A stretch of 33,362 nt of DNA, taken from contig JAFWDI010000003.1 of the NCBI GenBank assembly GCA_017513125.1, forward strand, positions 1 to 33,362, given 5' to 3'. Made by a program: the position numbers and the translations under genes. Positions 16,000 through 24,100 of the stretch are shown here, piece after piece (position 1 is the stretch's first letter; each line of letters opens with the position of its first letter). The notes under the pieces are model-generated. The model was not told the DNA's origin, ran no database searches, and saw only the letters and a list, made by a program, of their open reading frames with translations. The stretch is from Lachnospiraceae bacterium (lineage in GTDB: Bacteria; Bacillota; Clostridia; Lachnospirales; Lachnospiraceae).

Positions 16000-16013
16000 T
16001 AGTCGAGTGCTAA
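15987..16013. promoter_or_regulatory. CIRCE operator (HrcA binding site)
   Basis: An inverted repeat, TTAGCAATG-N9-GAGTGCTAA read on the plus strand. The consensus is TTAGCACTC-N9-GAGTGCTAA: the right arm is perfect and the left arm differs at its inner positions. It overlaps the hsp20 -35 box and spacer, where bound HrcA would block RNA polymerase. Confidence 0.88.
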
Positions 16014-16060
16014 TTTTTACGATAAATTTTTTATATGGCAAATTTATAGAAACCAAAGTC

Positions 16061-16095
16061 AAAAAACAGCGCCCGCGTTTAAGCGGACGCTGTTT
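16061..16095 (-). terminator. Intrinsic terminator of cstA
   Basis: A 12-bp stem AACAGCGcCCGC / GCGGaCGCTGTT with one mismatch and a six-base loop. On the minus strand it is followed by TTTTTTGA, 43 nt after the cstA stop. Confidence 0.88.
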
Positions 16096-16137
16096 CGTAT
16101 ATTACCGTTTCGCGAACTGCGGACCGGGGCTTTCGCG

Positions 16138-17862
16138 TTATTCGTTTCCGCCCTCAGCCGCAGCTGCAGATCTCTTTTCGCGGTTGCGCTTTGCGCTTCC
16201 GATGGCCTCGATCACGAGGATGATCGCCAGGATCGCCATCGCGAGAGCGAACACCAGCTGGAAGACGTGGCCCCACATCGGAGCGGCCAGCGTTCCGGCG
16301 GAGAAGCCGACGATCTTGTTCTTGATCGTGATGATCAGGGAAGTCTCGGTCGCGACCAGCATGAAGGCCATCGGGATGTAGAACATCTTATTGTTCTTAC
16401 CGACATTGCCCAGCCACGCGCAGACGGCCATCAGCGCGATACCGGCGAGCAGCTGGTTCGCAGCTCCGAACAGGCCCCAGATCTGGGACAGGCTCAGTCC
16501 GCCGAGGATGCAGCCGACGATGATCATGAACGCGGTACCGAACAGCGGGTGCGCCAGCACCTTGCGGGCGCCGGTCGCGTCTTTCCAGGTCGCCTCCTCT
16601 TCCTTCAGGAAGAGCTCGCCGAACATGAAGCGGCTCAGGCGGGTACCGGTATCCAGCGAGGTCAGCGCGAACACGGAGACCGCCAGGGTCAGCAGAGCCG
16701 CGATGACGGCGTTTCCATGGAACATGGCCGCGATGCCCTGCGCGAACGCGGTCGCGGGGGAGCCGAGGTCAGCCGAGTAACCGGTCGAGATCATACCGAC
16801 GGCGATCAGGGAGATGACGCCGAGCGCGGACTCGATCAGCATGGAGCCGTAGCCGATGGTCTTCGCGTGCTTCTCGTTCGACAGCTGCTTCGAAGAAGTA
16901 CCGGTCGCGATCAGCGAGTGGAAGCCCGAGCAGGCGCCGCAGGCCACGGTGATGAACAGGGTCGGGAACAGCGGTCCGATACCGGTCGTCCAGCCGTTGA
17001 AGGCCGGCAGCTGGAAGGTCGCGCTGCGGGAAGCCGCCGCGTAGATGATACCGAAGATGGCGACGGCCATCATCGCGTACAGCAGGAAGCTGGACAGATA
17101 GTCACGCGGCTGCAGCATGATCCAGACGGGGATCAGCGAGGCGATGGCAATGTAGACGCCGATGATGATGATCCAGGCCGTGCGGCTGATCGCGATACCG
17201 ACGTTCAGGCCGATGACCAGCGCGACGACGATGCCGATGATGCCGATCACGGTCGCGGGACCGGTCTTCAGGCCGGCCTTGTTCGTGATGATGCCGTAGA
17301 TGATCGCCAGCAGGATGAACAGGACCGAGACCATGGCGGTCGTCTGGTTATTGTTCGGGTGAAGGACCAGACCCAGCTGTCCGGCGTCGGGGGCGGTGAA
17401 GAACGTGCCCGCGACGACGTTGACGAACGAAGCGATGACCAGGATCAGGACCAGCAGCGCGAAGATGATGAACAGCTTCTGCGCGCGGGGACCCATCGAA
17501 TCCTTAATGATCTCGCCGACCGACTTACCGTCGTGGCGGACCGACGCGAACAGGGAACCGAAGTCCTGCAGGCCGCCGAAGAAGATGCCGCCGACCACGC
17601 ACCACAGGAATACGGGTACCCAGCCGAAAACGGAAGCCTGGATCGGGCCGTTGATCGGGCCGGCGCCGGCGATCGATGAGAAGTGGTGTCCCATCAGGAC
17701 CGCGGGCGGCGCGGCGACGTAGTCAACGCCGTCTTCCATGGTCTGAGCGGGGGTCTTGCGATTGGGATCCACGCCCCACTGCTTGGCGAGCCACGAGCCA
17801 TAGGTAAAGTAACCGATGAGCAGGAGCACGACCGCAGCGATGATAATTAATAATGCTGTCAT
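16138..17862 (-). CDS. cstA: CstA-family carbon starvation / peptide or pyruvate transporter
   Basis: 574 residues with around sixteen hydrophobic segments. The family's N-terminal blocks are clear: GYFTYGSWLAKQWGVDPNRKTPA, DGVDYVAAPPAVLMGHHFSSIAGAGPINGPIQA and FGGLQDFGSLFASVRHDGKSVGEII. Later segments include ACGACSGFHSLIATGTSSKQL and SLDTGTRLSRFMFGELF. CstA/YjiY/BtsT proteins are inner-membrane symporters for peptides or pyruvate, made during nutrient limitation. Which substrate applies here is not visible. A strong GGAGG seven bases upstream fixes the start. It is the last gene of a three-gene unit, 32 nt after the 169-residue unknown gene. Confidence 0.94.
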   Translation of the reverse strand: MTALLIIIAAVVLLLIGYFTYGSWLAKQWGVDPNRKTPAQTMEDGVDYVAAPPAVLMGHHFSSIAGAGPINGPIQASVFGWVPVFLWCVVGGIFFGGLQDFGSLFASVRHDGKSVGEIIKDSMGPRAQKLFIIFALLVLILVIASFVNVVAGTFFTAPDAGQLGLVLHPNNNQTTAMVSVLFILLAIIYGIITNKAGLKTGPATVIGIIGIVVALVIGLNVGIAISRTAWIIIIGVYIAIASLIPVWIMLQPRDYLSSFLLYAMMAVAIFGIIYAAASRSATFQLPAFNGWTTGIGPLFPTLFITVACGACSGFHSLIATGTSSKQLSNEKHAKTIGYGSMLIESALGVISLIAVGMISTGYSADLGSPATAFAQGIAAMFHGNAVIAALLTLAVSVFALTSLDTGTRLSRFMFGELFLKEEEATWKDATGARKVLAHPLFGTAFMIIVGCILGGLSLSQIWGLFGAANQLLAGIALMAVCAWLGNVGKNNKMFYIPMAFMLVATETSLIITIKNKIVGFSAGTLAAPMWGHVFQLVFALAMAILAIILVIEAIGSAKRNREKRSAAAAEGGNE

Positions 17863-17894
17863 GGTGTTTCCTCCTTTTACTAATCGCAGGGGCG

Positions 17895-18404
17895 TTATGT
17901 CTCTGCGTTATTAACGAAGATATTCTGCATGGACTTCTTCATCATATCGCCCATGTAGTTATGGATGACGGTCTCCGTCGAGAGCTCGCAGGCGATCACG
18001 CGGTAGTGGCTGTAGCCCTGAAGACCCATCTTATATGTCTTCGAACGGCGGGCCTTCTTCAGGCGCTTCGCGGCCTCCGGGGTGATCCGGTCCGCCACGA
18101 TGTACAGCGTCACGTCCGAGTTCCGATGATCCGGGATCGGCCGGACCTGCGCCATGCCGTCCTCCCAGGCACGCTCCTCGAACTGCCCGTATAGCTCGGG
18201 GGTGAGCTCCTCCGCCTCGGCGAAGTAGACGTACTCGTTCGAAAACTGCTCCGCGAACTTCGCTTTCTTAATAAGGAAGTAATGTTCGTTATGCAGGTGG
18301 AAGACCGCGGTCGCCGCGAAAGGCTCGGCCGGGGTCTCGCGGTCGATGTTATAGTACCGGACGAATTCCGCCAGCAGCGCGTCCAATGCCTCTTCTCTGG
18401 TCAT
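17895..18404 (-). CDS. Unknown conserved-looking protein, 169 aa, upstream of cstA
   Basis: I do not recognise the family with certainty. The protein is soluble, without a signal or membrane helix. It has a helical N terminus (REEALDALLAEFVRYYNI), a beta-rich middle (ATAVFHLHNEHYFLIKKAKFAEQFSNEYVYFAEAEELT), a DVTLYIVADRITPEAAKRLKKARRSKTYKMGLQGYSHYRVIACEL segment, and a helix with repeated Met near the end (HNYMGDMMKKSMQNIF). The start ATG overlaps the upstream stop codon (ATGA), and a GGAGG lies six bases ahead, so it is translated with its partner at 18401-18886. The position just before cstA suggests a role linked to the transporter or its regulation. That is inference only. Confidence 0.78.
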   Translation of the reverse strand: MTREEALDALLAEFVRYYNIDRETPAEPFAATAVFHLHNEHYFLIKKAKFAEQFSNEYVYFAEAEELTPELYGQFEERAWEDGMAQVRPIPDHRNSDVTLYIVADRITPEAAKRLKKARRSKTYKMGLQGYSHYRVIACELSTETVIHNYMGDMMKKSMQNIFVNNAET

Positions 18405-18886
18405 GCCCGTCCTCCCTGTCCGCCGGCGGAGTCTGCGGGCTGTTTCGCCCCGGACTTATTATGGCGCGCGTGATGCGCCTTCTCCGGTTCGGGCGGTGCC
18501 ACGCCGAACGCCGCGTGCGGAAGCTTTTCCTGCAGCTCCTCCATCAGGAGCCGTGCGGCCTTCACGCCGGGGAGCTGGATCTGCGCGAGTTCTGTCTCCG
18601 GTCCGTCTGCGCTGTTCGCGCGTCCGCAGAGCACCAGGCTCTCGATCTGGAAGTTCCCCTTTCCGCAGCACATCTTCGCGGGGACCTGCTGGACCCGGCG
18701 GAAGAATCGTGTGACCGCGGCGCAGGGGATCGCGTAATACTTCAGCCCGGCGCGGAAGAACAGATGGTCCGAGCCCACGCGAAAGACGCCGACCGCGTGT
18801 GCGGCGCGGTATTCTTTCGTGAGGGTCTCATCGCCGGGCCATGCCGCGGCCGAACGTGTGTTTTCCGTGACCGGAAGGAAATGCAT
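18401..18886 (-). CDS. Unknown protein, 161 aa, first gene of the cstA unit
   Basis: The ATG at 18886 (MHFLPVTEN) has AGGAG five bases upstream; the longer frame to 18922 is rejected. The sequence has a PH-like or beta-barrel feel: VGVFRVGSDHLFFRAGLKYYAIPCAAVTRFFRRVQQVPAKMCCGKGNFQIESLVLCG, with two adjacent Cys that could be functional. A helix KAARLLMEELQEKLP follows, then a disordered basic tail ending at about residue 161. I cannot name a family. It overlaps the next gene by four bases (ATGA), so the pair is co-translated, and cstA follows. AT-rich DNA at 18915-18958 probably holds the promoter, but no good -35/-10 pair stands out. Confidence 0.72.
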   Translation of the reverse strand: MHFLPVTENTRSAAAWPGDETLTKEYRAAHAVGVFRVGSDHLFFRAGLKYYAIPCAAVTRFFRRVQQVPAKMCCGKGNFQIESLVLCGRANSADGPETELAQIQLPGVKAARLLMEELQEKLPHAAFGVAPPEPEKAHHARHNKSGAKQPADSAGGQGGRA

Positions 18887-18944
18887 GCGTACTCCTTTGT
18901 GCCGCCGGGGAGATTCCGGCAAAGTATTATTGATTAGTTTATAA

Positions 18945-18983
18945 TATTTTAATAAATAGCGGTATAGGCAATGCCCATACCGC
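18945..18983 (-). terminator. Terminator hairpin ahead of the cstA unit
   Basis: An 11-bp stem GCGGTATaGGC / GCCcATACCGC with one mismatch and a three-base loop. On the minus strand TATTTATT follows. It lies about 57 nt beyond the stop of the 105-residue gene and would insulate the cstA unit. Confidence 0.7.
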
Positions 18984-19024
18984 CGATAGAAAACAAAGAA
19001 TATCTAAACCAAAAACATAAGCAA

Positions 19025-19039
19025 GCGCTTATAAAGCGC
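19025..19039 (-). terminator. Small hairpin directly after the 105-residue gene
   Basis: A perfect GCGCTT-ATA-AAGCGC inverted repeat adjoining the stop codon at 19040. The following minus-strand sequence is T-rich only after about eight bases, so it is a weak terminator or an RNA 3' stabiliser. Confidence 0.4.
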
Positions 19040-19357
19040 CTACAGGCGGATCCCTTCCATCGTGATCCGGTCGAAAAACAGCACCTTCTTAAGCCCGAAG
19101 ACCACGTCCTCGTCGATCTCCAGCTTATAGGGCGGGAGAAGGACCTCGCCGGCGGGTTCCGTTCCGCGCACATACAGCGGCCGCCCGCGGTACCGCTTCT
19201 TTTCCTTCAGGTACTCCGCGAAGTCATCCTTCACCAGGCGCAGATAGAGCTCGGTGACTTCGAAATCCGAACTGTTCGAAGACGCGACCTCGACCGAGAG
19301 GACGCGCCTTCGTTTTTTCTTCATATATTCATGGAGCTCTTCCGTGCAATAAAACAT
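19040..19357 (-). CDS. Unknown small protein, 105 aa
   Basis: Not recognised. The protein is basic in its N-terminal third (EYMKKKRRRVLSVEVASS), followed by alternating beta-like and charged stretches (ELYLRLVKDDFAEYLKEKKRYRGRPLYVRG) and a C-terminal PPYKLEIDEDVVFGLKKVLFFDRITMEGIRL. No signal, helix pair or metal motif is present. The ribosome binding site is poor (GAAGG 12 nt before the ATG), and translation could depend on the DUF169 gene upstream, 65 nt away. I call it a gene because of its protein-like composition and because hairpins lie just past its stop. Confidence 0.62.
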   Translation of the reverse strand: MFYCTEELHEYMKKKRRRVLSVEVASSNSSDFEVTELYLRLVKDDFAEYLKEKKRYRGRPLYVRGTEPAGEVLLPPYKLEIDEDVVFGLKKVLFFDRITMEGIRL

Positions 19358-19422
19358 AAGCGGTTCACGCCTTCGGTACGGCGGGACGGAACATGAGACT
19401 TCCGGGGCGGGAGCCTGAGCCG

Positions 19423-20184
19423 TCAGTGCTTCAGCAGCATCGAGCTGTCCTTCTTCGACCAGTTGTCCATACGGTCCTGCAGCTCCTTCTTACTCTTCTC
19501 GTCGGTCTTCATCGCGATCAGCTCATGCGGCATTTCCTTCAGCGCCGCGAACATCTCTGGGAACTTCTGATAAGGAATCGCGATGAACAGCATTCCGTGA
19601 GGGTATACGTGCCGGCGGTTCATGCCGTGCTCCATGCCGGTGATCGTGATATTGATCTTTCCCGAAACATAGGGCTCGATAAACATCCACGCGCATGCGA
19701 GCACGCCGGAGTTCTTCGTCTCCCAGAGATCGCCGGAGATGTAGCTCGACGCACGCATGATCACATCGCCCTGCTCGGCGGTCGCCACGCACAGGATCAG
19801 ATCCGGGTCGAACCTGCACATCGACAGCGGCGAGAAGCAGATGTAGTTGCAGGCGCCCTTCACGAGGTTCGGGATCATGTGATAGAGGCGCGCGTTCGCG
19901 GCCTGCGTCTTAAACATGCCGAAATCCACGCCGGCCTGGCCGCTCGCGGCGATGCCGGGTTTATCCACCATGCCGCAGATCATCGCGCCGAAGCAGTTCT
20001 CGGTGTTCTTCGTGACGTAAAACTCTTTGTGTTCGGTCTGCGCCTTCTTCGCGAACTGGCAGATCGAGAGCGTCTCGTCGACTTCCTTCAGGCCCTTCGG
20101 CTTATCGAATGTATACTTCACGCAGACAGGCTCGTACTCCATGCCGATGTCCAGAAGCAGCTGTTTTTCCTTTTTGCTTAACAT
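19423..20184 (-). CDS. DUF169 family protein
   Basis: 253 residues from the ATG at 20184 (MLSKKEKQLL), which has AGGAGG nine bases upstream; the longer frame to 20232 runs through the likely leader. DUF169 features include EPVCVKYTFDKPKG near the N terminus, a Cys-rich core (NTENCFGAMICGMV, ACNYICFSPLSMCRFDPDLILCVATAEQ) and RASSYISGDLWETKNSGVLACAWMF. Members are widespread in anaerobes. Some occur near C1 and corrinoid metabolism, but a biochemical role is not established to my knowledge. Eight or so Cys residues could bind metal or a cofactor. Its promoter is at 20262-20291. The gene may be co-transcribed with the 105-residue gene. Confidence 0.88.
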   Translation of the reverse strand: MLSKKEKQLLLDIGMEYEPVCVKYTFDKPKGLKEVDETLSICQFAKKAQTEHKEFYVTKNTENCFGAMICGMVDKPGIAASGQAGVDFGMFKTQAANARLYHMIPNLVKGACNYICFSPLSMCRFDPDLILCVATAEQGDVIMRASSYISGDLWETKNSGVLACAWMFIEPYVSGKINITITGMEHGMNRRHVYPHGMLFIAIPYQKFPEMFAALKEMPHELIAMKTDEKSKKELQDRMDNWSKKDSSMLLKH

Positions 20185-20261
20185 GTGATCTCCTCCTGAA
20201 TGCATTATCGGCCGGCGGGGCGGATCCTTCATCCGACCGGGCCGGTTTCTTCCTTTATATA

Positions 20262-20291
20262 ATGATAGCGGGAGAACACTGCTGAGCGCAA
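20262..20291 (-). promoter_or_regulatory. Candidate promoter of the DUF169 gene
   Basis: Minus strand -35 TTGCGC (20291-20286), 18-nt spacer, -10 TATCAT (20267-20262), leaving a leader of about 70 nt. Confidence 0.5.
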
Positions 20292-20311
20292 TGGGTGTTT
20301 TTTAAAGGGAA

Positions 20312-20626
20312 TCAATGAGCGGACAGCAGACCGTCCATGTAGGCGTCGACTTTTATCCGTTCGATGGGATCGAGGGAGAGGAATTTTTCCATGATGTCTT
20401 CGGAATCGAAGGATGATGAAAAACTGTCCCCGGAGTAGTCCAGCAAACAGTTCATATCCACATGAAAATATACGGCGATCTTTCGCAGGGTCTTCAGATC
20501 AGGCTCCCGCTGACCGCGCTCATACATCCCGATCGCGCTGCGCGACAGACCCAGACGCTCCGCCAGGGCTTCCTGCGTCAGGCCTTCCCGGTCTCTGAGA
20601 TATGTCAGCGTGGTCTTAAAGCTCAC
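20312..20626 (-). CDS. XRE-family HTH transcriptional regulator (minus-strand member of the pair)
   Basis: 104 residues from a GTG at 20626, which has GGGG six bases upstream. The open frame continues to 20923, but the upstream part crosses the divergent promoter and overlaps the other regulator, so it is not coding. The helix-turn-helix is textbook: LRDREGLTQEALAERLGLSRSAIGMYERGQREPDLKTLRKIAVYF, residues 10-55, followed by DMNCLLDY. The C-terminal half (EKFLSLDPIERIKVDAYMDGLL) is a short helical dimerisation tail. The CACGAAACGTG dyad at 20652-20662 lies 26 nt upstream of its start, and a GATACA/TGTATC inverted repeat lies just beyond, so autoregulation is likely. It is divergent from the 71-residue regulator ahead of the surface-protein genes. 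Confidence 0.9.
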   Translation of the reverse strand: MSFKTTLTYLRDREGLTQEALAERLGLSRSAIGMYERGQREPDLKTLRKIAVYFHVDMNCLLDYSGDSFSSSFDSEDIMEKFLSLDPIERIKVDAYMDGLLSAH

Positions 20627-20651
20627 TCCAGTCCCCTTTCTGTGCCGAAGA

Positions 20652-20662
20652 CACGAAACGTG
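20652..20662. promoter_or_regulatory. Putative operator O1 (CACGAAACGTG)
   Basis: An 11-bp dyad CACG-AAA-CGTG in the leader of the minus-strand XRE gene. The same sequence recurs at 20979-20989, and near-matches overlap two promoter -35 boxes (20706-20716 and 25994-26004). Confidence 0.6.
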
Positions 20663-20701
20663 ATACATCTGAACTAATTGTATCATTTTCGGCCCGATGC
20701 G

Positions 20702-20753
20702 TTGACACCAAATGGTAGCATTGGCTATAATTGCCACGTATTGTGGCGGAGTG
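20702..20753 (+). promoter_or_regulatory. Promoter and operator block of the plus-strand XRE gene
   Basis: -35 TTGACA (20702-20707), 18-nt spacer, -10 TATAAT (20726-20731). A CAC-x-AAA-x-GGT variant of the dyad (20706-20716) covers the end of the -35. A second inverted repeat, GCCAC-GTATT-GTGGC (20733-20747), covers the start region. The block matches 25990-26041 at about 37 of 52 positions, including the stretch TATTGTGGCG downstream of the -10. Confidence 0.8.
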
Positions 20754-20774
20754 TACGTGTTATAGGAGCATTCC

Positions 20775-20990
20775 ATGAATTCTGAACTCATCAGTACGAG
20801 ACTTCGGAAGCTGCGGGGAAGCCAGACCCGCGAACAGGTTGCTGAAGCGTGCGGTATCAGTTTGTCGGCGATCATGATGTATGAAAACGGGAAACGGATC
20901 CCGAAAGACGACATTAAGATCACGCTGGCGAAGTATTACGGATCCACGGTGGAGGCGATCTTTTTCGAAGGACAAGGTCACGAAACGTGA
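20775..20990 (+). CDS. XRE-family HTH regulator, Cro-like, 71 aa
   Basis: A single helix-turn-helix domain fills the protein: LRKLRGSQTREQVAEACGISLSAIMMYENGKRIPKDDIKITLAKYYG, then STVEAIFF. An AGGAG six bases before the ATG supports the start. It is divergent from the 104-residue regulator, so the pair resembles a phage cI/cro switch. Its stop codon lies inside a perfect GTCACGAAACGTGAC palindrome. The first giant surface-protein gene starts 110 nt later with no better promoter between, so the regulator is probably the first gene of that transcript. The small size leaves little room for a sensing domain; it would act as a plain DNA-binding switch. Confidence 0.9.
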   Translation: MNSELISTRLRKLRGSQTREQVAEACGISLSAIMMYENGKRIPKDDIKITLAKYYGSTVEAIFFEGQGHET

Positions 20991-20991
20991 C
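20977..20991. promoter_or_regulatory. Putative operator O3 (GTCACGAAACGTGAC)
   Basis: A perfect dyad around an AAA centre, the longest copy of the motif, overlapping the stop codon of the small XRE gene and 110 nt before the first surface-protein gene. A very weak promoter (AGGTCA-N16-TTATCA) overlaps it. Confidence 0.6.
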
Positions 20992-21014
20992 AAACGTTAT
21001 CAACAGCGCCGATG

Positions 21015-21033
21015 CACGGCCCGGCGGGGCGTG
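21015..21033 (+). other. GC-rich hairpin in the leader of the first surface-protein gene
   Basis: CACGGCCC-GGC-GGGGCGTG pairs with one mismatch. No T run follows, so it is not a standard terminator. It could affect read-through from the regulator gene or translation of the giant gene. Confidence 0.35.
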
Positions 21034-21100
21034 TATGAGTGCGATGGTATAGCAACGGTTTTATTTAGGCATGCTTAAGTAAGTAGGAAGGAAGAAGGTC

Positions 21101-24100
21101 ATGAAAAGTTGGGTCAAGAAGGTAGTGAAGGTGCTGGCAGCATTCTTCGCCGTGATCATGTTCGTGGGCGCGTTTATGGCGCTTTCGAATGACGGCGCGG
21201 TGACGGCGCGGGCGGAAGTTGGTCAGGCCCCTGACCACACGAAAGGGCTTACCGATAACGGAGATGGTACTTATACGTTATCCCTGAGTGTGACGGGCGA
21301 GGCTGAAGTGGAAGTACAAACGGTGGCGCGAGTCAATGTGCTGATCGTCTACGACGAATCGTCCAGTATGACCAGCAATAACGTTACGACCAATCCGAAT
21401 CGCAACCGTGCTGACTACGCCGAGGACGTCATGCATGATTTTGTTGCCGGCCTGCGCGGTTATCAGACCGGTGACGGCAGTAATATCCAGATCGCTCTGG
21501 TGGGATTCGGTCCGACTGCGAACCAGCGATCCGGCTGGACCAGCAATCTTGCAGACAGCGGGCAGGGGCTGAACCGTTTCTTTGACGACGGCGTTGACGG
21601 GACAGTTACAGCCGCTCACAACTACAACCAGAACAACGGCACGAACTGGGAGGCCGCGCTGCAGGCTGCACAAACGCTTTTAAATAGCCCGCAGACGGAC
21701 AGTGACCCGACGTTTGTGATTCTGGTCACTGACGGCGCCTGCACGGCCAGCGGAAACGGCAACAATGCCATTAACCCGAACCAGCCGCCGAACCGTCCCT
21801 GGACGGATTTCCGGCCCTTCTATAATGAAGCGCGCAACGAGGCTTTTGCGATCCAGTCGCGCAGCAACACCACTCTTTTCGGCATCTATGCTTACGGCAC
21901 AGAAGCCGACCTTCTTGACGACCTGATTTATTATTCCAACGAAGGAGCTGACAGGTCCGGCATGAATGGCGGAACTGTTGAAACCGACAATTATTTTAAC
22001 GCCGGTAACACAGATGCTCTGAATGCGGCCATCCAAAGCATCTTCCAGAAGATCGTGGATGCTATGGGCGTGGGCAGCGTATCGATCACTGACGGAACGA
22101 CACATAATGTTCAGGTCGGAACGCAGACGGTCGAACTTCTGGAGATCGTACCGAATTCCTTCAACTACTTCTTAGACTTTACGTTGCTGTCTGATGATGG
22201 CGGCAATTACTTTATCAATAATGATAATTATAAGGTTTATGTCACGACCAGCGGGACCACAGCGACCTTTACGTGGACAGATTCCGAAAATGTTTCGCGA
22301 TCTGCAACATATACGATCGAGGAAACAGGGGTAAGTCATGTGAAGGTAAAATGGACGGAAGAGACCGCGCTCTATCCGGCGCCCCCTACCGCCATAAATA
22401 ACAATGGCACCATTGACTGGGATCTGAACAGTCTGGGAACGTTGCTGAACGGAGTAACATATACGGTGACGTTCGACGTTTATCCCAGCCAGACTACGCT
22501 CGATTATGTTGCGGACATCAGAAACGATCCCGGCGAGAACGGTGCCTGGGCAGAGCTTGACCCGGCCATCCAGCAGTATATTACCGTGGATGGTGAGCTG
22601 CGGACCAACACGACCGCTTCGGTTACTTACACTGATACGCGCGAGGAGAACCCTCAGCCTCACACATCCTCTTATGAAAATCCCGAACCGGTCGAGAACT
22701 CGGCCGTGGAGCAGATGGCCGTATCCAAAGAATGGGACAACCAGCTCGAAGACGAGGGCACATGGGATATACCGACAGAGATCGTCCTTCCTGTGATGCG
22801 CGACACGGATGCGCACGGCTCTGTCACGCTCAACGATGATAACGACTGGGAAGATACGGTCTACATTTCTATCGGCATCATGGGCGCTGACGGGAAGCCC
22901 CTGGAAGGCGCCGAGGGCCATGATTTCACGTTCTCGGAGATCGACTCGACCTACCAGTGGGAACTCGACGTGCCGACCGTGCACCCGATGCTGATCAACA
23001 ACGTGCCGACCATGCTCGTCATGGAAGACAAGAACCACCAGGCACCCGAAGGCGCCACCACGTATGAGTTCAACGACAATGTATATTATGTAGATAATGC
23101 AGTGACTTCTCTCAGTGCCACGAACGAGCGGCGTTCGAGCGTTAATGTGGTGAAGGCGGTCGATGGGGCTGATGCCCCTGCGGACGCCCGCTTCCCGTTC
23201 GCGATCACGGTCGTCAACTCGCTCGCGCCCGAGACTGAACCGACAAACGACCCGGGCCATGACAGCGATTACTGGGTATGGTTCTCGGTCTGGGATGAGA
23301 ATCAGGCCGCGGTTACCTCCGGCGTTACCGGCGACGGCGTTGTCCATGCCGGCGAAACCAGCAGTTGGTACTACATGCCCAGCGGAAGCACTGCCACCAT
23401 TCCCATGGGGGCTGGTTACTCGGTTCGTTTAAACAACCTGCCGACCGGCTCGACCTACACCATCACTGAAGGCGATATGCCCAGTGATGCCTTCTCGTTC
23501 GTTGGTGCTGAGATCGCGATTATAAAGGGTACGGGAACTTCTACAGCCTCCTTCGAGGTCAACGAAGCGAACCGAGCTGCCTCCGGAGCGATCGAGGAGA
23601 CCAACACGATTTATCAGGTGACCCTTACCAATGAGTATGCGCTTACTGACATTGAAGTAACGAAGGTGTGGGACGACAGCAGCGACCTGGACGGCATCCG
23701 CCCGACCGCGGCTGAGTTTGCCGGAATGCTGACGCTGTCGGCTGACCCTGAGATCGATCTGACCGGTTACAATCCGACAGTAACTGTGGATCCGGATAAC
23801 GCTGATCAGTACATTATTACCTATACCGGTCTTCCTCGATATTATGTGGGAGAAGGAGATGAGCGGGAGGCTATCGCGTACTCCGTGACCGAGGAAGAGC
23901 CCCAGGGATATTACGCCAACTACGCGGATGGAGCTGATTACGCTATAGACGGCGGCATGATCACCAACATCCACGAAATTGAGCTGATTTCGGTTACCGT
24001 CACGAAGGAGTGGGATGACGATGATGACTCGGCCCGGCCCGACAGTGTCACGGTCCAGCTGCTGAACGGAAAAGGAGAAGCGGTCGGCGAGGCTGCGCTG

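Noticed and set aside
16267..17679. A 470-codon plus-strand frame opposite cstA
   Set aside because: The product is almost only Arg, Asp, Gly and Gln. The minus-strand CstA sequence is unmistakable.
20271..20308. Hairpin-like AACAC/GTGTT with a T run on the plus strand near 20275-20306
   Set aside because: No plus-strand transcript is expected to end there, the stem is only five pairs with a large loop, and it overlaps the DUF169 promoter.
20627..20923. N-terminal extension of the minus-strand XRE regulator
   Set aside because: It would run across the divergent promoter and the start of the other regulator and contains no domain. The GTG at 20626 has a proper ribosome binding site.
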